This document shows positions 7,125-16,045 of a DNA stretch of 64,000 nt, one piece after another. Under the pieces are notes generated by a model that saw only the letters and a program-made list of their open reading frames with translations, searched no databases and was not told the origin of the DNA. The DNA is from Marinobacterium_D sp050908845. GTDB lineage: Bacteria; Pseudomonadota; Gammaproteobacteria; Pseudomonadales; Balneatricaceae. The stretch covers positions 806,001 through 870,000 of the forward strand of contig NZ_CP194171.1 of the NCBI RefSeq assembly GCF_050908845.1, in the 5' to 3' direction. Both the position numbers and the translations under genes were made by a program. Position 1 is the first letter of the stretch. Each line of letters starts with the position of its first letter.

Positions 7125-8513
7125 CTTTGGTCGGCGTGGGATACCCAGTTTCTGTCGACGTTCCCACAGACATTTGCGGCTCACACCCAGCGTTCGCGCC
7201 AGTTCGGTTTCGCTCATCTGGTCCTGGTTTTCCAGTACGAAGCGCTGAAAGTAATCGTCCAGTGACAGGTCGGTGCGGGCACGGCGGTTACTGCTGCTGT
7301 CGGAGGTTACGGTCTCGGGGATGCGCTGTTCATAGTTACTTTCCAGTGCACTCAAGGACAGGTGGTCCGTATCCAGGCCCAGGAGCTCCGGTGTGATCTG
7401 TGCGCCATCGGCCAGGATGACCGCGCGCTCGATGGCGTTCTCAAGCTCACGCACGTTGCCGGGCCAGTGATAACTCAGCATTACGTCCCGGGCGGCGGGG
7501 CTCAGCGACAGCGAACCGGCATCCAGTTTGCGTGCCTGGCTCTGCAGGAAGCGCTCCGCCAGCTCGATAATATCCTCGCCACGCTCGCGCAGCGGCGGCA
7601 TGCGCAGCTCCATGACGTAAAGCCGGTAGTAAAGGTCTTCACGAAACTCGCCAACCTTGGCCAGGTTTTTAAGGTCGCGATGGGTCGCGGCGATCAGTCT
7701 GACATTGACCTGGCGTGGCTGCACCGCGCCGACGCGGCGGATCTCACCCTCCTGCAGGAAACGCAGCAGGCGCGCCTGGGCTTCCAACGGCAGCTCGCCT
7801 ATCTCATCGAGAAACAGCGTACCGCCGTCGGCGGATTCGATCAGGCCGCTGCGGCTGGCGTTAGCGCCGGTAAAGGCGCCTTTCTCATGACCAAACAGCT
7901 CCGATTCGATCAGGGTGTCCGGGATCGCCGCGCAGTTTACGCAGATCATCGCTTTGCCGGCACGATCGCTCTGCTCGTGGATGGCGCGAGCGGCCAGCTC
8001 TTTACCGGTGCCGGACTCGCCGAGAATCAATACGGTGGCATCGGTGCGCGCGACCTTGCTGATCCGTTTGAAGAGTTCCTGCATCGGCTGGCACTGACCG
8101 ATGATCTCGGTCTGCTGCTCGGCCTCGGCGTCATTGTCGTTGCCAGGCTCCACCTGGGCGGTACCGCCACGGCTAAGCACTTCGTGCACCGTGGCCAGCA
8201 TATCATCGTGGTCGAACGGCTTGGCGATATAGTCCACGGCGCCCAGTTTCATGGCATCCACAGCGGAGCGCAGGCTGGCATAGCTGGTCATGATCAGCAC
8301 CGGCACAGGACGGGCCAGTTCGATCATATCCGTGCCGCTGGCGCCGGGCAGACGCAGGTCGCTGATGATCAGGTCAAAATCGGACAGCTGGAATTGTTCG
8401 GTCGCTTCGGCGACGGATGCAGCGTCACTCACGTTGTAGTTATTTTTTTCGAGTAAGCGCTTGAGTGCTGAGCGGATGATCGATTCATCCTCAACAATCA
8501 GAATTCGGCTCAT
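7119..8513 (-). CDS. cbrB: Sigma-54-dependent response regulator CbrB
   Basis: An NtrC-type activator of 464 residues: receiver domain (1-115, phosphoacceptor Asp52 in LIISDLRLPG, Lys in IAKPFDHDD), AAA+ domain (about 140-375, Walker A GESGTGKE, the sigma-54-contacting GAFTGA loop, Walker B GGTLFLDEIG) and a C-terminal Fis-type helix-turn-helix (ETELARTLGVSRKCLWERRQ). Gene order cbrA-cbrB-RNA-pcnB identifies it as CbrB rather than NtrC. In Pseudomonas CbrB drives crcZ and so sets the hierarchy of carbon-source use. A matching sigma-54 promoter and repeated upstream sites follow the gene here. It begins 36 nt after cbrA on the same transcript. Confidence 0.92.
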   Translation of the reverse strand: MSRILIVEDESIIRSALKRLLEKNNYNVSDAASVAEATEQFQLSDFDLIISDLRLPGASGTDMIELARPVPVLIMTSYASLRSAVDAMKLGAVDYIAKPFDHDDMLATVHEVLSRGGTAQVEPGNDNDAEAEQQTEIIGQCQPMQELFKRISKVARTDATVLILGESGTGKELAARAIHEQSDRAGKAMICVNCAAIPDTLIESELFGHEKGAFTGANASRSGLIESADGGTLFLDEIGELPLEAQARLLRFLQEGEIRRVGAVQPRQVNVRLIAATHRDLKNLAKVGEFREDLYYRLYVMELRMPPLRERGEDIIELAERFLQSQARKLDAGSLSLSPAARDVMLSYHWPGNVRELENAIERAVILADGAQITPELLGLDTDHLSLSALESNYEQRIPETVTSDSSSNRRARTDLSLDDYFQRFVLENQDQMSETELARTLGVSRKCLWERRQKLGIPRRPKK

Positions 8514-8549
8514 GTGGCTTGGACCCTTGCTTCTCTCTTGCGGTACGGG

Positions 8550-11462
8550 TCAGGAAAGGCTCCCAGTGTACCGGGGTAAGGTTATCACTACCTGAGTGCC
8601 ATTGTTCTGTTTCTTATTGGCGGGGCTGAAGAGTTCGATACTACCATAGTGCTCGGTAATAATATTGTAGACCAAAGATAAACCGAGCCCGGTGCCCCGG
8701 CCAGGGTCCTTGGTGGTGAAAAACGGTTCGAACAGCCGGCTCATATCCGCGTCGGCGATACCGCTGCCGTTGTCGGTCACCGTCAGCCGCACACGGTTGG
8801 TCTCGGCCGCCGCTTCGATAACAATCTCGCCATCGTCCGGGGACGCGTCGCTGGCGTTGTTGAGCAGGTTGATAAACACCTGCAGTATCTGTTGCGGATC
8901 GGCGAGGATGACCAGGTCACTGGGCACCCGGAGGCTGAAACGCTGCTGTCGGGTTCGGCTGTCGAGTTGTACCAGACGGATCGCATCGGCGGCAATATCG
9001 TGCAGAACAGTCGGCAGGTGCTCCCCGCTGCTCTGGTGTTGACCGGTATGGGCAAAGCGCACCAGGGACTGAACGATCCGGCTGATCCGCTCGGTCTGCT
9101 CGACGATCTGATTCCCTGTCGTGAGGATCTCGCGGTTGTCCGTTTCGAGCTTCAGGTTTTGCGCCAGACAGGCGATACCGGTGACCGGGTTGCCGATTTC
9201 ATGGGCGACGCCGGCGGCAAATTGCCCGATCGATGCCAGGCGTTCCTGATGTGCCAGGTTTTTCGCGATCATCTGGTGCTCGGTTTCGTCCTCGACCAGC
9301 AGGACCATGCCGCCGGTGGTCGGGTTGTCCAGAGACGCCTTGTGCAGAGTGAACCAGCGAGGGATACCGTCCAGCTCTACCTGCAGCGCGGCTTTGTGAT
9401 GACTCTCACCAATCGCAAAGTCACAGAGTAACTCGCCCCAGGGCGGGGGCAGAGTGGCCAGGCGGGCACCGATACAGCTTTCGTCATCGACCCCGGTATA
9501 TTCGGCCAGTTCGCTGTTCCAGAACTGGATCCGCAGTTCACTGTCCAGGGTACAGGCGCCGATGGGCAGGCGCTGCAGCGTCAGGCGGTGGTAGCGTCGC
9601 AGCTGGTCCAGCTCGGCGGCAAGCCCGGACAGCCTGGCGTCATAGCGCTCCAGCTGTTTCTCCATCAGGTGGATCTCGCGGGCGCGGAAACCGCTGGCGG
9701 ACTGCTGCGTCTGGGTGTTCAGTATCGACGAGGCTTCCACCGGGCCGAGCAGGCCGGAGAGGTTGTATTCCAGCTGGCTGCGCAGGCGCAGCATATCGAG
9801 GGGGCGCAGATCACCGGTCGGCAGGTTCAGCTCGGCACGGGCGCGGTTGATCTCCCGTCGGGCGGTTTCCGGGCCCACGCGGGGCTCGATCTGTGACTGC
9901 AGGTCTTCTGGCTGGCCCGCTGCGGCACTGGCGCCGAGGGGACGCTTCAGACCGTTGAGTACGCAGGCGTTGGCGCTCTGGCGCTCAGCCTCCTTGCCGG
10001 GAAACAGCACCGAACCGAGAAGCATCAGTCCCAGGTTCAGCAGCAGGGAAAACAGCGTGACCAGGTTCCAGTCCTCGTCACTGCCGCCTGGGAGATCGAG
10101 CAGGAACAGGTCGCGGTGCAGCGGCAGTGTCAGGGCAAACAGCCAGACTCCCAGGCCGCCGGCCAGTCCCATCAGGAAACCGTTTCGGCTCGCCCCCGGC
10201 CAGTACAGCGTCGCCAGCAGCCCCGGCAGGAACTGGACAAAGGCGATCAGGCCCAGGAAACCGAGCTGGTGCAGGGAAAAACGCTCCCCGAACGCAACGT
10301 AGAACAGGTAGCAGCTGAAGATCAGAAAGACGATCAGGAAGCGGCGCAGCCAAAGCAGCCAGGTGTAGAAGCGGGTCTGCTCGGGACGTTTGAGTAATGG
10401 CAGCACCAGGTGGTTCTGCATCATCGAGGCGAGCGCGACCGCCGCGACAATCATCAGCCCGCTGGCGGCGGACAGACCGCCAAGCAGCGCAACCAGTGTC
10501 AGCCAGGGCTGATTCAGCGCCTCGCCAAGCAGCAGGACCGAAAACTTGGCATCGCCGCCCAGCCCGCCGGTGGCCAGGTTGGCCCAGAGAATCGGCGGTA
10601 CGCAGATGGCGAACAGAAGCAATAGCAGGGGCATCACCCAGGTCGCCTTGTACAGGCTTTCCGAGGAGACGTTTTCCGTGAAGGCCAGGTGGAACATGTG
10701 CGGCATGACCACCGCGGCGCCGGCAAAAGCCAGCACCATCACCTGCCAGTTATCTCTGTTCTCCGGGTGCTGCATCGCTTCGGTGACTGATGGCACCGCC
10801 TGCAGCCAGGCGGCCAGCCCCCAGGGGCCGTCGAAGACACCAAAGAACGCGAACGCGGCCAGGGTCAGCAGGGCGGCCAGTTTAATCAGCGATTGAATGG
10901 CGAGGGCAGCGACCAGTCCGCTGTGGCTGTTTCGCAGCGAGGCGCGACGGGCACCAAACAGAATCGCGAAGATAGCGATGAGGGCACAGAACACCGCAGC
11001 GATCTGATGGCGGCTGATATTGTCATTGAGGTGATAGAGCGAGTCCGATACCGCCTGAATCTGGATCGAGATCAGCGGCATGCTGGCAAAAATCAGGGCC
11101 AGGGTGGTCAATACACCGACCCGCCCACTGCGGAAGCGGAAGGCGAACAGGTCAGCCAGGGAGGAGAGTTGATAGGTGCTGGTGATCCTCAAAATGGGCA
11201 TGAGGATGACCGGCGTCAGCATGAACGTGGCTGCTGCCCCCAGGTAGGGCGCCAGATACACATAGCCGGAATTGGCGGCCAGGGTGAAGTTGCCGTAAAA
11301 GGTCCAGGCGCTGGTATAGACGCCGAACGACAGGGCGTGGACCAGGGGGTGATGAATCAGTCGCTGTGGCAGCCGTCTGCGTTCGGCCAGGTAGGCTGCG
11401 CCGAAGAGGCAGAGCAGGTAGCCGAAGCAGAGCAGCAGAAGTTGTGGCAGTTCAAAGTTCAT
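8550..11462 (-). CDS. cbrA: Sensor histidine kinase CbrA with SLC5-type transporter domain
   Basis: A 970-residue fusion protein. Residues 1 to about 490 hold some 13 membrane segments of the sodium:solute symporter (SSS/SLC5) family, followed by a linker, a PAS-like region (LTLQRLPIGACTLD...), and a histidine kinase core with H-box AAGVAHEIGNPVTGI (His near 754), N-box NLLNNASDA, DNGSGI and GRGTGLGLS. This architecture is characteristic of CbrA, partner of CbrB in carbon/nitrogen balance; in Pseudomonas the transporter part binds or transports histidine. ATG 11462 is preferred; an in-frame TTG at 11480 adds six residues. Its start lies inside the upstream small cbrX-like ORF (11-nt overlap), implying translational coupling. 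Confidence 0.92.
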   Translation of the reverse strand: MNFELPQLLLLCFGYLLCLFGAAYLAERRRLPQRLIHHPLVHALSFGVYTSAWTFYGNFTLAANSGYVYLAPYLGAAATFMLTPVILMPILRITSTYQLSSLADLFAFRFRSGRVGVLTTLALIFASMPLISIQIQAVSDSLYHLNDNISRHQIAAVFCALIAIFAILFGARRASLRNSHSGLVAALAIQSLIKLAALLTLAAFAFFGVFDGPWGLAAWLQAVPSVTEAMQHPENRDNWQVMVLAFAGAAVVMPHMFHLAFTENVSSESLYKATWVMPLLLLLFAICVPPILWANLATGGLGGDAKFSVLLLGEALNQPWLTLVALLGGLSAASGLMIVAAVALASMMQNHLVLPLLKRPEQTRFYTWLLWLRRFLIVFLIFSCYLFYVAFGERFSLHQLGFLGLIAFVQFLPGLLATLYWPGASRNGFLMGLAGGLGVWLFALTLPLHRDLFLLDLPGGSDEDWNLVTLFSLLLNLGLMLLGSVLFPGKEAERQSANACVLNGLKRPLGASAAAGQPEDLQSQIEPRVGPETARREINRARAELNLPTGDLRPLDMLRLRSQLEYNLSGLLGPVEASSILNTQTQQSASGFRAREIHLMEKQLERYDARLSGLAAELDQLRRYHRLTLQRLPIGACTLDSELRIQFWNSELAEYTGVDDESCIGARLATLPPPWGELLCDFAIGESHHKAALQVELDGIPRWFTLHKASLDNPTTGGMVLLVEDETEHQMIAKNLAHQERLASIGQFAAGVAHEIGNPVTGIACLAQNLKLETDNREILTTGNQIVEQTERISRIVQSLVRFAHTGQHQSSGEHLPTVLHDIAADAIRLVQLDSRTRQQRFSLRVPSDLVILADPQQILQVFINLLNNASDASPDDGEIVIEAAAETNRVRLTVTDNGSGIADADMSRLFEPFFTTKDPGRGTGLGLSLVYNIITEHYGSIELFSPANKKQNNGTQVVITLPRYTGSLS

Positions 11463-11625
11463 GTCGATGCCACTGTTCAATCAGAAGGGTCAGAATACAC
11501 AGGCCCGCCCAGATCAGGAAGGGCTGATACCAGGGGCCCTGGCTGAACAGCCAGAGATCCAGCAGCCCCGGTGCCAGCAGGGCTGTAATCAGTGTCAGCA
11601 GAAGCAGCAACCGGTGCGTATACAT
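11452..11625 (-). CDS. cbrX: Small membrane protein, CbrX-like
   Basis: A 57-codon gene read from ATG 11625: it starts MYTHRLLLLLTLITALLAPG, has a second hydrophobic segment around 37-50 and ends QWHRHEL. Two membrane helices are likely. AGGAGA lies 10 nt before the ATG. The gluQ stop TGA directly abuts this ATG and the cbrX stop lies 11 nt inside cbrA, so gluQ-cbrX-cbrA are packed for coupled translation. A small ORF in the same place, cbrX, has been described in Pseudomonas (from memory); sequence similarity could not be tested. It may control cbrA translation or act at the CbrA membrane domain; both are inference. Confidence 0.72.
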   Translation of the reverse strand: MYTHRLLLLLTLITALLAPGLLDLWLFSQGPWYQPFLIWAGLCILTLLIEQWHRHEL

Positions 11626-12516
11626 TCAGCCTGTCTCCTGTACGAATGTCAGACCCCGGGGCACCCGGTCCAGAGACCAGTGCCTGACCGCCCAGCTTAG
11701 CAGTGCCTCGGGTGACAGCTCGAAAGCATCAGCCGGCGGGCGCTGGCCAAGCAGTGCCAGGGCACGGTGCAGTTGCTGACGGATCTGCAGAGGCTCGAGC
11801 GACAGCGGCTCGGCGAAGGTCTGTTTGCTGAGCTTCTGGCCCTCGTGGTTGGTGAGTACCGGGATATGGGCATAGCTCGGCGTGTGGTAGCCCAGGTGTT
11901 GCTGCAGAACCTGCTGGCGCGGCGTTTCGTCGATCAGGTCGGCACCGCGGACCACCTGGTCGACACCCTGTTCCTCGTCGTCCACGATCACTGCCAGTTG
12001 ATAGGCGAAGAAACCGTCGCGGCGGAAAATAACGAAGTCGCCCCGTCCGGGATCGGCGGGATAGATCCTCTCACCCTGAATGCGGTCATTAAAGCTCAGC
12101 GTGCGGTCGGGGTAGATCGCCCGCACCGAGGTTTGAGCGCCGGCTGCCGGCGGATGGAAACGGCAGTAGCCATCATAAGCTTGCAGGGCCCCGCGCTGCT
12201 GCATCTGTTTGCGGCTGCACTGACAAGGGTAGGCGAGCTGTTTGTCGAGCAGTGCGTCAATAGCCTGTTGATAGAGTGCGTGGCGCTGGCTCTGGTAGAC
12301 GACGCTGCCGTCCCAGTGCAGCTGGAACTGTTCAAGGGTTTCGAGGATCAGTTTGCTGGCGCCGGGCATTTCGCGGGGCGGGTCCAGGTCTTCGATACGT
12401 ACCAGCCAGCGACCGCCCTGGGCGCGGATATCCAGATAACTGGCCAGCGCGGCCAGCAGAGAGCCGAAATGGAGGGGACCTGTGGGTGAGGGCGCGAAAC
12501 GACCTGTGCAGCTCAA
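11626..12516 (-). CDS. gluQ: Glutamyl-Q tRNA(Asp) synthetase
   Basis: A truncated GluRS paralogue (296 residues, no anticodon-binding domain) that attaches glutamate to queuosine at position 34 of tRNA-Asp. Motifs: GRFAPSPTGPLHFGSL (HIGH equivalent), the zinc-site Cys residues in CQCSRKQ and YCRFH near 100-120, and GQKLSKQT (KMSKS equivalent). The start is TTG at 12516, because the essential RFAPSPTG begins at residue 6 and no ATG is available. An AGGAGG lies 11 nt upstream, longer than ideal, so initiation is probably weak. The stop abuts cbrX. It lies 60 nt after dksA, the common gammaproteobacterial pairing. Confidence 0.95.
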   Translation of the reverse strand: MSCTGRFAPSPTGPLHFGSLLAALASYLDIRAQGGRWLVRIEDLDPPREMPGASKLILETLEQFQLHWDGSVVYQSQRHALYQQAIDALLDKQLAYPCQCSRKQMQQRGALQAYDGYCRFHPPAAGAQTSVRAIYPDRTLSFNDRIQGERIYPADPGRGDFVIFRRDGFFAYQLAVIVDDEEQGVDQVVRGADLIDETPRQQVLQQHLGYHTPSYAHIPVLTNHEGQKLSKQTFAEPLSLEPLQIRQQLHRALALLGQRPPADAFELSPEALLSWAVRHWSLDRVPRGLTFVQETG

Positions 12517-12541
12517 GGTTGCCGTTTCCTCCTGATAGATA

Positions 12542-12569
12542 CGGGGACCGAAGCGAACTTCGATCCCCG
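12542..12569 (-). other. Intercistronic hairpin between dksA and gluQ
   Basis: A 12-bp stem (CGGGGATCGAAG with CTTCGGTCCCCG on the minus strand, one G-U pair) carries a stable UUCG tetraloop. No T-run follows, so it looks like an RNA-stability or partial-attenuation element separating highly expressed dksA from gluQ rather than a full terminator. Confidence 0.6.
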
Positions 12570-12576
12570 CCTGGGA

Positions 12577-13008
12577 TCAGCCGCCGAGCTGTTTCTCTTT
12601 GATCTCGGCCAGCGTCTTGCAGTCGATGCAGAGAGTAGCGGTCGGGCGCGCCTCCAGGCGACGGATGCCGATCTCGACGCCACAGGCGTCGCAGAAGCCG
12701 TAGTCGTCTTCGTCGATCCGTTCCATCGCTTCGTCGATCTTGCGGATCAGTTTGCGCTCGCGGTCACGCGTTCTCAATTCGAGACTGAACTCTTCTTCCT
12801 GACTGGCGCGGTCGCTCGGGTCAGCAAAGTTCGAAGCTTCTTCCTTGAGATGCGTAATGGTGCTGTCGACTTCCTCCATCAACTGGTGTTTCCAGTTTTG
12901 CAGAATGGCGCGGAAGTGATCTTTCTGCGCTTCGTTCATGTACTCCTCACCGGTATCAAGCGGATAAGGTTCGAAGTGCGTGAACTGTGATTCGGTTGTA
13001 TTTGGCAT
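12577..13008 (-). CDS. dksA: RNA polymerase-binding transcription factor DksA
   Basis: DksA binds in the RNA polymerase secondary channel and with ppGpp represses rRNA and activates amino-acid promoters. The 143-residue protein has the coiled coil with its acidic tip (ADPSDRASQEEEF, near 70) and a canonical four-Cys zinc site, Cys106/Cys109 and Cys127/Cys130. The N-terminus FEPYPLDTGEEYMNEAQKDHF is typical of the Pseudomonas-type protein. It is the first gene of the minus-strand group that continues to gluQ and cbrXAB. Confidence 0.97.
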   Translation of the reverse strand: MPNTTESQFTHFEPYPLDTGEEYMNEAQKDHFRAILQNWKHQLMEEVDSTITHLKEEASNFADPSDRASQEEEFSLELRTRDRERKLIRKIDEAMERIDEDDYGFCDACGVEIGIRRLEARPTATLCIDCKTLAEIKEKQLGG

Positions 13009-13272
13009 TGGCGCAGCCTCACATCTAGGGCCGGTATCTACGGGGCATTCCCGGTGCCGGGCCTTGATCCTGATAAGGGAAACCGCATTGCGCGGCGTCT
13101 CAAAAGCCGGTGAAATTACCAGAAGCCTTCCCTTTAGGCTAGACCTGATCAGCCGTTTTGCGCACTTTACTGACCGGCTTCATCAATCCCGGTTAAAAGT
13201 GAATTCGACCTTCGTGGTTCCTCGGTCGCTGTTGTGGCGGGTTATACTCCGTGCCTGATTGACTGGAGGTGT

Positions 13273-14442
13273 ATGGTGAGTGGCGACAACTGGAGTGCTA
13301 GAGCGCGGGCGATCGACTCGTTCAAGGTGATGGATCTGCTCAAGCGGGCCCGGGAGCTGGATGAGCAGGGACTCGACGTGGTGCATATGGAGGTGGGTGA
13401 GCCGGACTTCGGCGCCGCCCCGGCGGTGAAGGAAGCGGCACACCGGCTGCTTGATCATGGCTCAATCCAGTACACCCCGGCGGGCGGCATCGCACCGCTG
13501 CGCGAACGCATCGCCCGCTTTTACGCCGAGCGCTATGGCGTGGAGATCGGCCCCGAACGTGTGCTGGTGACGGCCGGCGCCTCGGGCGGGTTGCTACTGG
13601 CGTTTGCGTTGCTGGCGGAAAAACACAAAAGCTTCATGATGGCCGATCCCGGTTACCCATGTAACCCGCAGTTTTTGCGGTTGGTGGAAGCGAGGGCGCA
13701 GCGCGTTCGCGTGGATGAGTCGACCAATTTCCAGCTCACGGCGGAACTGGTGCGTGAGCACTGGCAGTCTGATACCGCCGGGGTACTGCTGGCCTCGCCG
13801 GCTAATCCTACCGGCGCCGTGGTGCCGCCGGATGAACTGGCCAAAATCGCCGCCGTGGTGCGCGAGCTGGGTGGTGAGCTGATTGTCGATGAGCTGTATC
13901 ACGGCCTGACCTACGGCTTCGATGCCCAGACCGCGCTGGCGCTGGATGACGATGTCATCGTCATGAACAGCTTTTCCAAATACTTCGGTATGACCGGCTG
14001 GCGCCTGGGCTGGCTGGTGGGTCCGGCCGATGCCGTGGCCGAGATGGAGAAGATGGCGCAGAATCTGTTTATCTCGCCGCCGACCCTCTCTCAGCATGCC
14101 GCGCAGGCCTGCTTCGAGCCGGAGTCGATCGCGCTGTTCGAGCAGCGCCGGGCCGAGTTTGGCAAACGCCGGGACCTGCTGGTTTCCGGTCTGCGTGATC
14201 TTGGCTTTGGTATCGCCCGCCCGCCGGAAGGGGCGTTTTATGTGTATGCCGATGCCAGTCACCTGACCGATAACAGCTTCGACTGGTGCTGGTCGCTGCT
14301 GGAAGAGGACAGGGTAGCGGCCACGCCAGGGGCGGATTTTTCCCGCTTCGATGCCGAGCGATACGTGCGCTTCTCCTATACCACCGGGCTTGGTCGTATC
14401 GAGCTGGCGCTGGAGAGGCTGGCGAAGCGCGGCGCGCGCTAA
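13273..14442 (+). CDS. PLP-dependent aminotransferase, class I/II
   Basis: Fold-type I aminotransferase of 389 residues. The PLP-Lys is Lys236 in MNSFSKYFGMTGWRLGW; other markers are EVGEPDF near 42, ASPANPTGAV near 174 and VDELYHGLTY near 205. GGAGGT lies 2 nt before ATG 13273 and 5 nt before the adjacent GTG 13276, so either may start; the upstream frame to 13234 has no ribosome site. A TATACT -10-like box lies at 13243-13248. Amino-acid specificity cannot be read from sequence; an aminotransferase is also divergent from dksA in Pseudomonas. The stop codon lies inside the left end of a 199-bp repeat element. Confidence 0.85.
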   Translation: MVSGDNWSARARAIDSFKVMDLLKRARELDEQGLDVVHMEVGEPDFGAAPAVKEAAHRLLDHGSIQYTPAGGIAPLRERIARFYAERYGVEIGPERVLVTAGASGGLLLAFALLAEKHKSFMMADPGYPCNPQFLRLVEARAQRVRVDESTNFQLTAELVREHWQSDTAGVLLASPANPTGAVVPPDELAKIAAVVRELGGELIVDELYHGLTYGFDAQTALALDDDVIVMNSFSKYFGMTGWRLGWLVGPADAVAEMEKMAQNLFISPPTLSQHAAQACFEPESIALFEQRRAEFGKRRDLLVSGLRDLGFGIARPPEGAFYVYADASHLTDNSFDWCWSLLEEDRVAATPGADFSRFDAERYVRFSYTTGLGRIELALERLAKRGAR

Positions 14443-14640
14443 CAGGATGTTGAAAAGCTATCTGCGTTGCCGAATGCTGCGTTAAATACAGGCTCACAGG
14501 CTTTGCCTGAACGCACTTTAGTGCGGCCCCACAGGGGCGAGCGGAGCGAGTAATATGCTCATTTAGTGTACTAAACTCCGCTTTTTCGCCTGTTTTGCCT
14601 TGCCTCGACTGCCTCGAAAACGCTTTTCTAGATCCTGTTA
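14440..14640. repeat. MITE-like repeat element with terminal inverted repeats
   Basis: The left end TAACAGGATGTTGAAAAGC (14440-14458) and the reverse complement of the right end, TAACAGGATCTAGAAAAGC, agree at 17 of 19 positions. The interior has a TTTAGT/ACTAAA dyad near 14564-14577 and the run AACGCAG (minus strand) also seen in the spacer repeats at 33.4 and 33.6 kb. The TAA at each end is the stop codon of the gene on that side. It is non-coding and could also act as a bidirectional terminator. Confidence 0.65.
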
Positions 14641-14955
14641 AAGGGCGACGAAGACTCGGCCGTCCTCGACCCGGCAGCGCAGCGCATCCAGCTTCTCGCC
14701 GGGGCAGGGGCCAGCGATACACTCGCCCTCGTCAATAGTGAACAGGGCGCCATGGGTGGAGCACTGGATATACTGCTTCTCATAATCGAGAAACTGATCC
14801 GGCTGCCACTCCAGGCGGATGCCGCGGTGGGGGCAGTTGTTGCGATAGGCAAAGACCTGCTCGCCGCGGCGGATCAGAAGCAGGGCCTCAAGTTCGATAT
14901 CGAAGCCCCGGCCCTCGCCATCGGGCAGGTCATTCAGCGCGCAGATCTCCAGCAT
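14638..14955 (-). CDS. Rieske [2Fe-2S] domain protein
   Basis: A single Rieske domain of 105 residues. The cluster ligands are Cys41-X-His43 (NCPHRG) and Cys65-X2-His68 (QCSTHGA), both complete. There is no signal peptide, so it is a cytoplasmic ferredoxin of the kind that feeds oxygenases or the small subunit of nitrite reductase. No oxygenase lies beside it and the partner is unknown. It converges with the aminotransferase, and its stop codon is in the right end of the repeat element. Confidence 0.88.
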   Translation of the reverse strand: MLEICALNDLPDGEGRGFDIELEALLLIRRGEQVFAYRNNCPHRGIRLEWQPDQFLDYEKQYIQCSTHGALFTIDEGECIAGPCPGEKLDALRCRVEDGRVFVAL

Positions 14956-15028
14956 TGGCTTTCCCGTTCGTTGCGGTTATTGGTCTGTCGTATACTAACC
15001 TCCTGATTTTACGGCCGGAGAGTTTCAT

Positions 15029-16045
15029 TTGCCCAGTATTAGCCAGTCACCGGTGTTGTTCAGGCTGCTTTTGCTTCTGGCGCTGGTCCTGCTTGCTCTG
15101 ACAACGCTCAACTACGGTGCCCTGGAGATCGACAGTCGCGCCTGGCTGGCGCCCGACAGTGATCAGGGAAGGGTGCTTTATCAACTGCGTTTGCCGCGTC
15201 TTCTGTTGACCCTGCTGGCCGGGGCTCTGCTGGCTGCCACCGGCGCGGCCGCCCAGGCACTGTTTCGCAACCCGCTGGCTGATCCCTCGTTGATCGGCGT
15301 CTCTGCCGGCGCTGCGCTGGCGGTGGTGACGCTGATGGTGTTTGCCGGTGGCTGGCTGCTGCAGCACCGGCTGGCATCGCTGGCGATGCCCCTGTCTGCG
15401 TTTATTGGCGGTTTGGCCAGCACCTGGCTGGTGGTGCGCCTGTCCCGTTCCCTGGCCGGTGTCTCGGTGACCACGTTGCTGCTGACCGGCATGGCAATCA
15501 ACGCCATTGCGCTGGCGGGGATAGGGGCTCTCAAGTATCTCTCGGACGAGTTGACCCTGCGTCAGGCCAGTTTCTGGTTGATGGGCAATTTCGGTGTTCA
15601 GGGCTGGATGCCGGTGATTGTGCTGATGCTGGTGGCCTTTCCGGTGTTGATGTTGCTGGCGCGGGAAGGGCGGGAGCTGAACCTGCTGCTGCTCGGCGTC
15701 TCCCAGGCCCAGCTTCTGGGGGTGAATGTGGCCCAGTTGCAGCGGCGCCTGGTTGTGCTCTGTGCGCTGGGGGTTGGGGCCGTGGTGGCCTTCGGCGGCC
15801 TGATCAGCTTTGTTGGCCTGATCGTGCCGCACCTGGTCCGCCTGCTTTGTGGACCCGATAACCGTCACCTGCTGCCGCACTCGGCGCTGCTCGGTGCGTT
15901 TTTCCTCGGCCTTGCCGATCTGCTGTCGCGGATGCTGGCCAGCCCCGCCGAGTTGCCGGTGGGGATTCTTACCGCCCTGGTCGGTGGTCCGTTCTTCCTG
16001 TTTGTATTGCTGTACCGCATGAAGCGGGGAGGCGGCCATGCTTGA
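15029..16045 (+). CDS. ABC transporter permease, FecCD/BtuC family (haem-type)
   Basis: Integral membrane permease of 338 residues with about nine or ten hydrophobic helices. Family markers are LPRLLLTLLAGALLAATGAA near 54, NPLADPSLIGVSAGAAL near 83 and GLISFVGLIVPHLVRLLCG near 257-275. It belongs to importers for iron-siderophore, haem or vitamin B12. The start is TTG 15029 with GGAG 9 nt upstream; no ATG is available before the first helix. It overlaps the ATPase gene by 8 nt. No periplasmic binding protein or outer-membrane receptor is adjacent, so the substrate is only suggested (haem) by the partner ATPase. Confidence 0.87.
   Translation: MPSISQSPVLFRLLLLLALVLLALTTLNYGALEIDSRAWLAPDSDQGRVLYQLRLPRLLLTLLAGALLAATGAAAQALFRNPLADPSLIGVSAGAALAVVTLMVFAGGWLLQHRLASLAMPLSAFIGGLASTWLVVRLSRSLAGVSVTTLLLTGMAINAIALAGIGALKYLSDELTLRQASFWLMGNFGVQGWMPVIVLMLVAFPVLMLLAREGRELNLLLLGVSQAQLLGVNVAQLQRRLVVLCALGVGAVVAFGGLISFVGLIVPHLVRLLCGPDNRHLLPHSALLGAFFLGLADLLSRMLASPAELPVGILTALVGGPFFLFVLLYRMKRGGGHA

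Noticed and set aside
7362..8456. 364-codon plus-strand frame opposite cbrB
   Set aside because: Antisense shadow; the cbrB frame has all NtrC-type motifs.
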